From: Gemmatimonadota bacterium | Lineage (GTDB): Bacteria > Gemmatimonadota > Gemmatimonadetes > Palauibacterales > Palauibacteraceae | DNA length: 12,861 nt | Direction of reading: 5' to 3' | Assembly: GCA_023554435.1 (NCBI GenBank) | Contig: JAMJQV010000050.1 | Coordinates: 1 to 12,861 of the forward strand | In this document: piece after piece, positions 1-6,845 of the stretch | How positions within the stretch are numbered: position 1 is the first letter of the stretch | Layout of the letters: each line of letters opens with the position of its first letter | The notes under the pieces: model-generated | Databases searched by the model: none | Seen by the model: only the letters and a program-made list of their open reading frames with translations | What the model was told of the DNA's origin: nothing | Made by a program: the position numbers and the translations under genes

Positions 1-19
1 TGGCCTGGAGAAGTACATT

Positions 20-85
20 TTGTCTAGCTTCTGTCAAGATATATACGCTACGAATTCGGTTTTGTCAAGGTTTACAGCTAGACAA
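20..85. repeat. Perfect 10-bp inverted repeat bracketing a promoter
   Basis: The arm TTGTCTAGCT at 20-29 is the exact reverse complement of AGCTAGACAA at 76-85, with 46 nt between them. The arms are 56 bp apart centre to centre, a little over five helical turns. A second repeat is interleaved: TGTCAAG occurs at 32-38 and again at 63-69, 31 bp apart. The sequence is clearly more AT-rich than the coding DNA around it. The arrangement resembles paired operator sites around a promoter, but no regulator is identifiable, so the operator role is inference. Confidence 0.6.
40..68 (-). promoter_or_regulatory. Sigma70-like promoter pointing out of the left edge
   Basis: On the minus strand the sequence reads TTGACA (plus-strand 68-63), a 17-nt spacer, then TATATA (45-40). 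The -35 box matches the consensus exactly, the spacing is optimal, and the -10 box matches at 4 of 6 positions. Transcription would start near position 33 and run left, out of the window, so the target gene cannot be seen. A second TTGACA copy lies at 37-32. An ATG on the minus strand at 18-16 could open a near-leaderless frame, but it has no Shine-Dalgarno sequence. The 10-bp inverted repeat arms at 20-29 and 76-85 flank this promoter. Confidence 0.6.
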
Positions 86-127
86 GTATTGGACAGTAAC
101 AAAAGGGGAGATCAAAGGCCGGCTTCG

Positions 128-152
128 CCCGGGGCGCCCGGAGCGCCCCGGG
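128..152 (-). terminator. GC-rich hairpin after the lipoprotein gene, possible terminator
   Basis: CCCGGGGCGC (128-137) and GCGCCCCGGG (143-152) form a perfect 10-bp, all-GC stem around the 5-nt loop CCGGA. It lies 13 nt beyond the stop codon of the minus-strand lipoprotein gene. The right part also contains a 14-bp palindrome, GCGCCCCGGGGCGC (143-156), giving an alternative fold. On the minus strand the first T-rich tract (CCCCTTTTG) comes more than 20 nt past the stem, so this is not a textbook intrinsic terminator. It may instead stabilise the 3' end or act with a termination factor. Confidence 0.45.
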
Positions 153-165
153 GCGCTTGAAGGGG

Positions 166-582
166 CTATGGAGCCACCGTCAGCGTGTATTCCGCGAGCG
201 ATCCCCGCAGCGCGTTCGAGCGGTCCGCAGCCTCGAGGACCGTACCGGAGTATGAGGCGACGCTGTTCACGTCGGGCACGTGAAAGGTGAGCATGTCACC
301 CGATACGATGTCGCCGACGAACACGGCGGTGACGCCGGCCTGATCCTCGAGAAACCGGAGGTAGAGCCCCGGTGCGGCCAGTGCAACCTGTGTGATGTCA
401 GCTCCCTCGAGACGGAGAACGAGGGCCCCGTCATCCGGGTGGAGTGTGCCGAGGCTGAGCGTCAGCGTACCCGGAACCGGGTCCGGCGGGCCGGTCGTTC
501 CGTTGTCGTCGTCTCCGCATGACACGCTCGTCGAGAGGAGTGCACACAGAACGATCGCCACCGGGATCCTGTTGTTGCGCAT
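166..582 (-). CDS. Small lipoprotein with a predicted beta-rich domain
   Basis: The 138-aa protein starts with a lipoprotein signal: basic MRNNR, a hydrophobic stretch at residues 7-19, then SVSC with Cys22 as the probable lipidated residue. Next come an acidic linker (GDDDNG, 23-28) and a TTGPPDPVPG stretch that would act as a flexible spacer. Residues 40-138 alternate hydrophobic and polar positions (GALVLRLEG, GDMLTFHVPDV, YTLTV), as in a beta-sandwich. I do not recognise a named family with certainty; similar lipoprotein domains with GDIxxGxLxxFxVPDV patterns seem common in Gemmatimonadota. The start is supported by GGGGAGG (minus strand, 594-588) with 5-nt spacing, placed directly after the stop codon of the upstream propeller gene, which implies co-translation. 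No sorting signal such as Asp at +2 is present (Gly follows Cys), so outer-membrane placement is likely. Whether this domain binds the dockerin-like tail of its neighbour is speculation. Confidence 0.8.
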   Translation of the reverse strand: MRNNRIPVAIVLCALLSTSVSCGDDDNGTTGPPDPVPGTLTLSLGTLHPDDGALVLRLEGADITQVALAAPGLYLRFLEDQAGVTAVFVGDIVSGDMLTFHVPDVNSVASYSGTVLEAADRSNALRGSLAEYTLTVAP

Positions 583-594
583 CGTCGCCTCCCC

Positions 595-1632
595 TCAGTT
601 CACGACGCCGGCTGCGATCAGGAAAGCCCTGAAGTCGCCGACGTCGTACGAGTCGTCGTTGTTGCCAATCACGTCGAGGAATACTCGCTCGGGATCGGAA
701 AGAAGATCAGGCACGCCCATGATCTCGTCGGCGGCCGCAGCCTCGTCGATCTCCGAGAACCTGAGACCGACGAGAGGCCAGCCGGCGGCCAGGGTGGAGC
801 CAGCGGCCACCTTCACGATGGTACCATCTCCCTGCCCGACATACAGATCGGAGTTGGTGGTTCCGTCGGAGTCGCGTCCGAACACGCACCGGCAGGGGTC
901 CACCAGCTGCGTGCTCCAGGTCTCATTCAGCCAGTTTCCGTCGAGGTCGATGAGGACGAGCCGATCGATGTCGCCTTCGTCGATCCCCTCGTGGGCCCAG
1001 TAGCCGTTGCCAGCGACATCGAAGGCCAGTCCCCACCAGCGATACGGATGGACACCCTGAAGCTGTTCCGGTACTCCATCGACGAGCCGCCACAGGGCTC
1101 CCGCAGAGCCCGTCAGGTAGAGACTGCCGTTTGGAGCGGGGTAGATGCCCCGCGCGGCGATTCCGTAGGTGTCGAGGGTCTCGATGGCTTCCAGCACGCG
1201 GCCCATCGCATCGAAGTGCCACAACGTGTCCACGGCTGCCACCCACACGCTCCCATCCTGATCGGTGACGATTCCGACTCCGCCGTCCACCGGGGCGAAA
1301 TCCGTCACCTCTCCCTGCGGCGAGATGCGGTGCACCATGGCGTTCGTGTGGCTCGTAACGAGCGGCCATCCGAACGCGTCGAAGCTGACCCAACGCGGGT
1401 CCGGGACCTGGTCCGTGAACAGCGTCACCCCGCCGGCCGGATCGATGCTCCAGATCTCTCCCGTGTTGAGCGACGCGACGAGGAGATTCCCGACCGAGTC
1501 GAACGCCATCCGACAGGCAGCGCCCAGACCGTCCGCGAACACCGTCGTGGGGTCGCCCGGTCCCTGTGCTGGCGCTGCGCTGGACCCCGCTGCGAGGAAA
1601 GCGGCCGTGAGGACTGCGACTCTAGCACGCAT
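595..1632 (-). CDS. Secreted SMP-30/NHL-type beta-propeller with dockerin-like C-terminus
   Basis: The 345-aa protein has a Sec signal peptide (MRARVAVLT...SSAAPAQ, cleavage likely after Ala22), so it acts outside the cytoplasm. Residues ~30-290 carry repeated blade motifs of the SMP-30/gluconolactonase, NHL and Vgb-like superfamily: MAFDSVGNLLVASLNTGEIW, VTDQDGSVWVAAVDTLWHF and LAFDVAGNGYWAHEG. No catalytic residue set can be assigned, so a binding or lactonase-like role remains open. Residues 316-345 are distinct: LDVIGNNDDSYDVGDFRAFL resembles the Asp/Asn-rich calcium-binding, dockerin-like tails found on secreted Gemmatimonadota proteins. AGGAG about 9 nt upstream supports the ATG at 1632. 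The gene is followed after 12 nt by the small lipoprotein gene, and preceded by a 175-bp gap from the permease operon, so it may have its own promoter, though I could not identify one. Confidence 0.82.
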   Translation of the reverse strand: MRARVAVLTAAFLAAGSSAAPAQGPGDPTTVFADGLGAACRMAFDSVGNLLVASLNTGEIWSIDPAGGVTLFTDQVPDPRWVSFDAFGWPLVTSHTNAMVHRISPQGEVTDFAPVDGGVGIVTDQDGSVWVAAVDTLWHFDAMGRVLEAIETLDTYGIAARGIYPAPNGSLYLTGSAGALWRLVDGVPEQLQGVHPYRWWGLAFDVAGNGYWAHEGIDEGDIDRLVLIDLDGNWLNETWSTQLVDPCRCVFGRDSDGTTNSDLYVGQGDGTIVKVAAGSTLAAGWPLVGLRFSEIDEAAAADEIMGVPDLLSDPERVFLDVIGNNDDSYDVGDFRAFLIAAGVVN

Positions 1633-1719
1633 CTTCCTTACTCCTGTGGGAAACCCACCGGGTCGGAGGGGACGGCCCCGGGATGGATGGCGGAGTCGCC
1701 GGTGCGTATGGCCCGGACG

Positions 1720-1737
1720 GCCCGCGAAAAAACGGGC
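1720..1737 (-). terminator. Weak hairpin with T6 tract after the ADOP operon
   Basis: Downstream of the permease stop, the minus strand reads GCCCG, TTTTTTCG, CGGGC: a 5-bp GC stem whose loop contains six T residues. The T tract could instead follow a short CGAG/CTCG stem just upstream on the minus strand. Neither fold is a strong intrinsic terminator. The location between the permease pair and the propeller gene is suitable for partial termination. The rest of the 175-nt gap 1633-1807 shows nothing I can name apart from the ribosome binding site of the propeller gene. Confidence 0.3.
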
Positions 1738-1807
1738 GAGGGGAGGACTCGAAAACTAACCGGCTCGGGACGCGGCGGACAGGTATCGCGGCCCGATCAG
1801 CGAGCCC

Positions 1808-4228
1808 CTACTCGTAGCGGATGGCCTCCAGTGGATCCACCCGGGCGGCCCTGATCGCAGGGACGGACGAGGCGACGGCCGCCGTCGCGAAGAGACTTGC
1901 CAGGGCCGCGATCCACACGGTCGCGCTGAGGGGGCTGACGCCGTACAGCATTCCCTCCAGGAGGCGCGTGAGCGCGAAACCGGAGACCGCCCCGATGACC
2001 AGGCCGATGGCCGCCAGCGTCAGGGCGTCCCTCATCACCAGTCCCAGGGTCTGGCCGCGGCTCGATCCCAGGGCCGCGCGTATCCCGAGTTCGCGCGTGC
2101 GCTGCGCCACCGCGTAGCTGATCACCCCGTACAGTCCGGTAATGGTGAGGGCGAGAGCCACGGCCGCGAAGCTCCCGAGGAGGATCATGAAGAACCGCTG
2201 CCGGCGCACCGAGCTCGAAATCACGGCCTCCATGGACCGGACGCCGGTGACGGCCACGTCCGGGTCGGCCGATCGGAGCGCTTCTTCGATCGCTCTCGCC
2301 TGCGCTTCGGGTGGTCCGGTCACACGGGCCACCAGTGGGAGTCGCGTGGCACGCCTGCCGCTTCCCATGAAGTTCCAGTAGACCTGAGGACGTGGGTCGT
2401 TAATGGGGCCTACATTCCGGGTGTCGGTGACCACGCCGATGATCTCGGCGAAGGTGGTGTCCGAGGTGTGGAAGCGTTCGCCGACGGCGCTGCCATCCGA
2501 GAAGTCTCGTCGGGCGAGGGCCTGGTTCGCGACGACGAGCGTCGGGAGCTCATCGCCCTGCACCTCTCGCTCCGTGAACAGCCGCCCCTCGAGGAGACTC
2601 ACGCCCATGGTGTTGAAGTAGCTCGGTGAAACGACTCGCGATTCGGTGAGGGGAAGCTGAGTATCGTCGCCAATCACACCTTCATAACGAATGTTGAAGT
2701 TGTTGCCCCATCCGGCGTAGGGACTCATCGACGTAATCCCGGCTTCCTCCACCCCGGGCAGGGCGCGGATCGCTTCGAGGGCCGGGAGAGCGAATCCCTC
2801 GTCCACCGTCACGTCCACGTAGCGAGCCGGCGAGATGTTGACCTCCATGGTGAGCAGCGACTCGGTCTCGAAGCCCGGATCTCGATCCATGACCCCGAGG
2901 AACGCACTGATCAGCAGGCCTGCCCCGATGAGGAGCACCGCCGAGGCCGCCAGCTCGGCCACCACGATCCCCTTGAGAAACCGGTTCTGCGTACGGGAGA
3001 CTCCACTTCTGGAGCTTCCGGTGCGCAGGGCGTCCTGCGGGTCGGCACCCGAGATTCGCCACCCCGGGAGCACTCCGGCGAGGACGGCGACGAAAGCCGT
3101 GGCCAGGATCGCGAACCCGAACACGCGTGCGTCCAGCCCGAGGCCCTCGAGCTGCGGGTACAGCTGGGCACCGAGGTTTCCGATCAGCCGTACGCCCACC
3201 CACGCGATCAGAAACGCAAAGGCGACGCCGACGGCGGCGAGCACGGAGCTCTCGACGAACACCGTGCGGACGATGGAGCGTCGGGTTGCGCCGAGCGCCG
3301 TACGAAGGGCGATCTCGTGACCTCGCTGAGCCCCGCGGGCCAGCATGAGCGAGGCCACGTTGGCGGTCGCGATGAGGAGGACGAGCGCAACCGCGCCGAG
3401 CAACATGAGCAGCGGCCCGCGGATCGGACCCGACGACTCCGCTCGCATCGAGCCCACCCTCACCGATTCTCCCCTGATGTCGGGATAGATCTCGGCGATT
3501 CCCGCCATCAAACCCACGAGTTCCGTCTCGGCTTCGGTCACCGACCTCCCGTCGACCAGGCGTCCGAGAAGAAGCAGGTAGTTGCTCTGCCGTCGCTCGG
3601 CCTCCTCGGGCTCGAACCGAAGCGGGAGCCAGATGTCGCTCTCCAGGTAGCGGGTGCGGTGCGGAATCCTGAAGTCCGGGGGCAATACGCCGACCACAGT
3701 GCGGACGTCGCCGTCCAGAACGATCGTCTGGCCGACGATTGCCGGATCGGCTCCGAAGCGTGAACGGAACACCTCGTCGCTCAGGACGGCCACGGCAGGG
3801 GCGTCGGCGAGTTCGTCGTCCGACTGAAACAGGCGCCCGTGTGTCGCCCCCACGCCCAGCGTGGCGAACAGGTCGGGACTCAGCGATCGGGAGGACACCT
3901 GGTAGGTCCGCTCCGACAGCTTGAGGAGCCCGGTGCCGTACCCGACGGCGCCCAGCGACTCGATCGTCACTGACTGCTCGCGGAGGTCCAGGAAGTTGGC
4001 CGGCGCGAAGGGGCCGTTACGGAAATGCGGGGTCGTTCGAAAGACGGATACCAGTTGGTCCGGTTCGGCGAACGGCATTCCGTCCATGAGGGCGGCGCTC
4101 ACGGCACTGAAGACGGCGGTCGTCGCGCCAAGCCCGAGGGCCAGGCTGACTACAGCTGCTGCGCTGACCACCGGCGTGCGGGCGAGCGATCGAACGGCAA
4201 CGCGAATCTCTCGTAACAGCTCGGTCAT
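1808..4228 (-). CDS. ADOP-type ABC permease, second of a tandem pair
   Basis: This 806-aa protein has the full layout of an ADOP (acidobacterial duplicated orphan permease), a fused double FtsX/MacB permease. Residues 1-50 carry the amphipathic LREIRVAVRSLARTP and TM1 ending in LGLGATTAVFSAV. Residues ~50-265 are the first periplasmic MacB-type core domain. FtsX domain 1 spans ~270-400 with three membrane segments and the motif ALRTALGATRRSIVRT (~307-322). A further TM at ~418-445 starts the second half, with periplasmic core 2 at ~450-670 and FtsX domain 2 at ~675-806 (ELGIRAALGSSRGQT, ~713-727). It ends with the characteristic RAARVDPLEAIRYE. Family members are inner-membrane permeases of MacB/LolCDE-like systems whose substrates are mostly unknown; no ATPase lies nearby. 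The start is set by GGAG about 7 nt before the ATG, within the end of the upstream paralogue. The 3-nt gap indicates translational coupling. Confidence 0.92.
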   Translation of the reverse strand: MTELLREIRVAVRSLARTPVVSAAAVVSLALGLGATTAVFSAVSAALMDGMPFAEPDQLVSVFRTTPHFRNGPFAPANFLDLREQSVTIESLGAVGYGTGLLKLSERTYQVSSRSLSPDLFATLGVGATHGRLFQSDDELADAPAVAVLSDEVFRSRFGADPAIVGQTIVLDGDVRTVVGVLPPDFRIPHRTRYLESDIWLPLRFEPEEAERRQSNYLLLLGRLVDGRSVTEAETELVGLMAGIAEIYPDIRGESVRVGSMRAESSGPIRGPLLMLLGAVALVLLIATANVASLMLARGAQRGHEIALRTALGATRRSIVRTVFVESSVLAAVGVAFAFLIAWVGVRLIGNLGAQLYPQLEGLGLDARVFGFAILATAFVAVLAGVLPGWRISGADPQDALRTGSSRSGVSRTQNRFLKGIVVAELAASAVLLIGAGLLISAFLGVMDRDPGFETESLLTMEVNISPARYVDVTVDEGFALPALEAIRALPGVEEAGITSMSPYAGWGNNFNIRYEGVIGDDTQLPLTESRVVSPSYFNTMGVSLLEGRLFTEREVQGDELPTLVVANQALARRDFSDGSAVGERFHTSDTTFAEIIGVVTDTRNVGPINDPRPQVYWNFMGSGRRATRLPLVARVTGPPEAQARAIEEALRSADPDVAVTGVRSMEAVISSSVRRQRFFMILLGSFAAVALALTITGLYGVISYAVAQRTRELGIRAALGSSRGQTLGLVMRDALTLAAIGLVIGAVSGFALTRLLEGMLYGVSPLSATVWIAALASLFATAAVASSVPAIRAARVDPLEAIRYE

Positions 4229-4231
4229 TCT

Positions 4232-6652
4232 CTACTCCGCTCTGAGGCTTTCGACCGGGTTCACGCGGGTGGCCCTCCAGCCGGGGAGGAAGGCGGCTGC
4301 GAGTGCGACGAGGGTGAGTACGACGGCCGTGCCGAGGTAGGTGATCGGATCCAGCGGTCGGACTCCGAAGAGCAGACCCCGAGCGGCCCATGCGGCGGCG
4401 GCCGCGCCGACGACACCGAGTGCCAGGCCGATCAGCGTCAGTCGCAGCCCTCGACCCAGCACCCAACCGAGGATGTCGGCGGGCCGGGCCCCGAGCGCCA
4501 TGCGCACGCCAAGTTCCTGCGTTCGGCCGCCCACGAGCTGCGCCAGGACCCCGTACAGGCCGAGCGAGGCGAGGATCAGCGCCAACCCCGCGAAAGCCCC
4601 GAGCAACATCGTTCGGAACCGGCCCTGGGCCAGCGAGGCCGACACGACATCCGTCATGGGTACGAGATCCGCAATCGGGACATTCGAGTCCAGCCGGCTG
4701 ACCGCGGCGCGCAGCTGCGGGCCGAGCGTCGCCGGATCACCGGTCGTGCGCACGACGAGCGTCGAGGTGAACCGGGAGGTGATGGCCTGCGGCCAGTACA
4801 TTGTGGGGTTGGACCCGTCCTCAACGCCTCCGAGTCGTACGTCGCCCACCACGCCAAGCACTTCCATCTCGACCGGTGGGTCCCATCCCGTCAGCACGAT
4901 CGAGCGACCGACGGGATCTTCACCGGGGAAGAACATCTCCTCGAGACTGCGATTGATGACCACCACCGCCGGAGCGTCGTCTCCGAGACCATCGGTGCGG
5001 TCGAAGGTCCGCCCTCGCAGAAGCGGCACGCCCATGGCTTCGAAATACCCGGGGCTCACGACGCGCCGCGTCGCTCCCTGCCGGTCCGCCGGGGTGGCCG
5101 CCGGACGGCCCTCGGCATGCACGTAGTTCCACGGACCGCGTCCCCCCGTCACGGGAATCCGGGTCGTGACGCCGGCTGCCTCGACGCCGGGCAGCGAGCG
5201 GACGTCTTCGAGCAGGGCGTCGTAGAAGTCGTTCGTCGGACGCTCGACCCCGTACACGGCGCGCGGAAGTTGGATTTCGGCGACGACCACTCCCTGCGGG
5301 TCGAACCCGAGTTCTTCCCTCTGCATCTCGAGGAAGCTTCGGATCAGCAGTCCCGACCCCACCAGCAGCACCAGGGAGAGGGCGACCTGACCGATCACCA
5401 GGCCGCTCTGGAGGCGCAGGCTACCTCCGTGCCGAAGACCGCGCCCGCCTTCCTTCAGAGATTCGGCCAGCTGCAGTCGCGGGGCCCGAACCGCAGGCGC
5501 GAGCCCGAATAGCACCCCGGTGACGAGGGACACGACGAGTGTGAAGAGGAGCGCCGTGCCGTCCATCTCGACGAACGCCAGGCGGGGAAGGGAGCCTCCG
5601 CCGAGCGCGGACATCGCCTTGAGCGCGGCGTACGCTACTCCCAGACCGAGCAGACCGCCCGCCAGCGCCGTGATCGTGCTCTCGGTGAGCATCTGCCGGA
5701 TGATCCGCGACCGGGACGCGCCCATGGCGACCCGGATCGCCATCTCACCCTGGCGACGGGTAGCCCGGGCGAGCAGCAGGGCCGCCACGTTGGCGCACGC
5801 GATCAGAAGCGCCAGCGCGACCGCACCGAGCAGCATCCACAGCACGCCCCGCACGCCGCCCACGAAGACGTCGAGCATCGGCAGGGCCTGTGCGGACCAG
5901 TCCTGCTTCGAGTCCGGGTAATCGGCCGCAATGGCTGCCGCGATCACCTTGATCTCGGCGTCGGCCTCCTGCACGGTGGCGTCCGGGCCGAGGCGCCCGA
6001 ACACGAGGAAGTTGTTGTTGCCTCGCCCCTGGGCCATCCGCTCGCTCATGCGGAAGGGGCGCCACACCTGGGCCCACGAGGGGAAGGCGAACCCATCGGG
6101 CATCACGCCCGCCACCTCGAACACGGTTCCGTCCAGCGTGACCGTCCGCCCCAGGATTCCGCGGTCGCCCCCGAACCTCCGCTCCCACAGTCCGTGCGAG
6201 AGGATCACGGGATTCCCGGCCGCCTCCTCCGCGTCCTCCTCCACGAAGGCCCTGCCGATCATGGCGTCGACGCCGAACGTACGGAAGAAGTTCGATGATA
6301 CCGCCGCTCCGGAAAGAACCTCCGGCTCCTCGCCACCCGTGATCACCATGTCCTGCGGAAACAGGCCGTACGCGGCCAGGTGCTCGATCGCCTCCGAGCC
6401 CTCCCGGTAGTCTCGCCAGTCCTCGGCCGCGACCGAGTTGGGGTTTCCATCAGGGGTCAGCGACCGGACCCAGACCAGGCGGTCGGCCTCCGGGTAGGGC
6501 AACGGCTCGAGGAGCACCGAGTCCACCACGCTGAACATGGCGGCGTTGGCTCCGAGTCCGAGGGCGAGGATCGAGACCAGCACGAGTGTGAACAGAGGGC
6601 GCCGTGCCATGGAGCGCAGCGCGTACCGCACGTCATACAGTATCGAGGTCAT
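4232..6652 (-). CDS. ADOP-type ABC permease, first of a tandem pair
   Basis: This 806-aa protein is a paralogue of the downstream permease, with identical length and domain order. TM1 and the motif LGLGANAAMFSVVDSVLL lie at ~20-50, followed by PLPYPEADRLV, the standard ADOP/MacB core signature. FtsX domain 1 is at ~268-400 (MAIRVAMGASRSRIIRQ, ~304-320), the TM opening the second half at ~415-440, and FtsX domain 2 at ~675-806 (ELGVRMALGARPAD near 715-728). It ends in RATRVNPVESLRAE. An in-frame ATG at 6871 would add 73 residues that are Arg/Pro-rich, look non-coding and would overlap the divergent transferase gene. I therefore chose the ATG at 6652, where MTSILYDVRYALRSM matches the normal family N-terminus. 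The ribosome binding site there (GAAAG) is weak. It is an inner-membrane permease half of an ABC-type system with no ATPase in the window. Confidence 0.92.
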   Translation of the reverse strand: MTSILYDVRYALRSMARRPLFTLVLVSILALGLGANAAMFSVVDSVLLEPLPYPEADRLVWVRSLTPDGNPNSVAAEDWRDYREGSEAIEHLAAYGLFPQDMVITGGEEPEVLSGAAVSSNFFRTFGVDAMIGRAFVEEDAEEAAGNPVILSHGLWERRFGGDRGILGRTVTLDGTVFEVAGVMPDGFAFPSWAQVWRPFRMSERMAQGRGNNNFLVFGRLGPDATVQEADAEIKVIAAAIAADYPDSKQDWSAQALPMLDVFVGGVRGVLWMLLGAVALALLIACANVAALLLARATRRQGEMAIRVAMGASRSRIIRQMLTESTITALAGGLLGLGVAYAALKAMSALGGGSLPRLAFVEMDGTALLFTLVVSLVTGVLFGLAPAVRAPRLQLAESLKEGGRGLRHGGSLRLQSGLVIGQVALSLVLLVGSGLLIRSFLEMQREELGFDPQGVVVAEIQLPRAVYGVERPTNDFYDALLEDVRSLPGVEAAGVTTRIPVTGGRGPWNYVHAEGRPAATPADRQGATRRVVSPGYFEAMGVPLLRGRTFDRTDGLGDDAPAVVVINRSLEEMFFPGEDPVGRSIVLTGWDPPVEMEVLGVVGDVRLGGVEDGSNPTMYWPQAITSRFTSTLVVRTTGDPATLGPQLRAAVSRLDSNVPIADLVPMTDVVSASLAQGRFRTMLLGAFAGLALILASLGLYGVLAQLVGGRTQELGVRMALGARPADILGWVLGRGLRLTLIGLALGVVGAAAAAWAARGLLFGVRPLDPITYLGTAVVLTLVALAAAFLPGWRATRVNPVESLRAE

Positions 6653-6739
6653 CTTTCGGTCCGCATCGAATCGGGTGGGCCGTGGGGGCTCACTGTATGG
6701 ACACCCCGAGCGGGGCAGGGGTTGACGCGACCCTCTGAC

Positions 6740-6755
6740 GAAAGTGGGAAAGTGG
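6740..6755. repeat. Tandem GAAAGTGG repeat in the divergent intergenic region
   Basis: Two exact head-to-tail copies of GAAAGTGG (6740-6747 and 6748-6755) are followed by GAATTCG. They sit in the 193-nt region between the divergent permease (start 6652) and phosphopantetheinyl transferase (start 6846) genes, where both promoters must lie. I could not find a convincing -35/-10 pair for either gene. A binding site for a regulator of both directions is possible but unproven. Confidence 0.4.
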
Positions 6756-6845
6756 GAATTCGAAGAGAGGGTCGGGGCAGGACCATGGTCGCGGCGGCAC
6801 CGCCGGCGGTTGCCCCCGCCTCCCGGGCCGAGCGATCTTGGACGA

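Noticed and set aside
20..48. Possible plus-strand promoter TTGTCT, 16 nt, TATACG
   Set aside because: It overlaps the better minus-strand promoter and no plus-strand gene follows; it is a by-product of the inverted repeat symmetry.
991..1854. 287-codon open frame on the plus strand opposite the propeller gene
   Set aside because: It is antisense to a well-supported gene, Arg/Pro/Gly/His-rich, lacks a ribosome binding site and shows no family motif; such frames are expected from GC-rich codon bias.
6722..6750. TTGACG as a -35 box for the transferase gene
   Set aside because: The sequence 16-18 nt downstream (TGGGAA, GGGAAA) has no resemblance to a -10 box.
6744..6845. N-terminal extension of the transferase from the ATG at 6744
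   Set aside because: The 34 added residues (MGKWEFEERV followed by Arg/Pro-rich sequence) match nothing in the family and lie over the divergent regulatory region.
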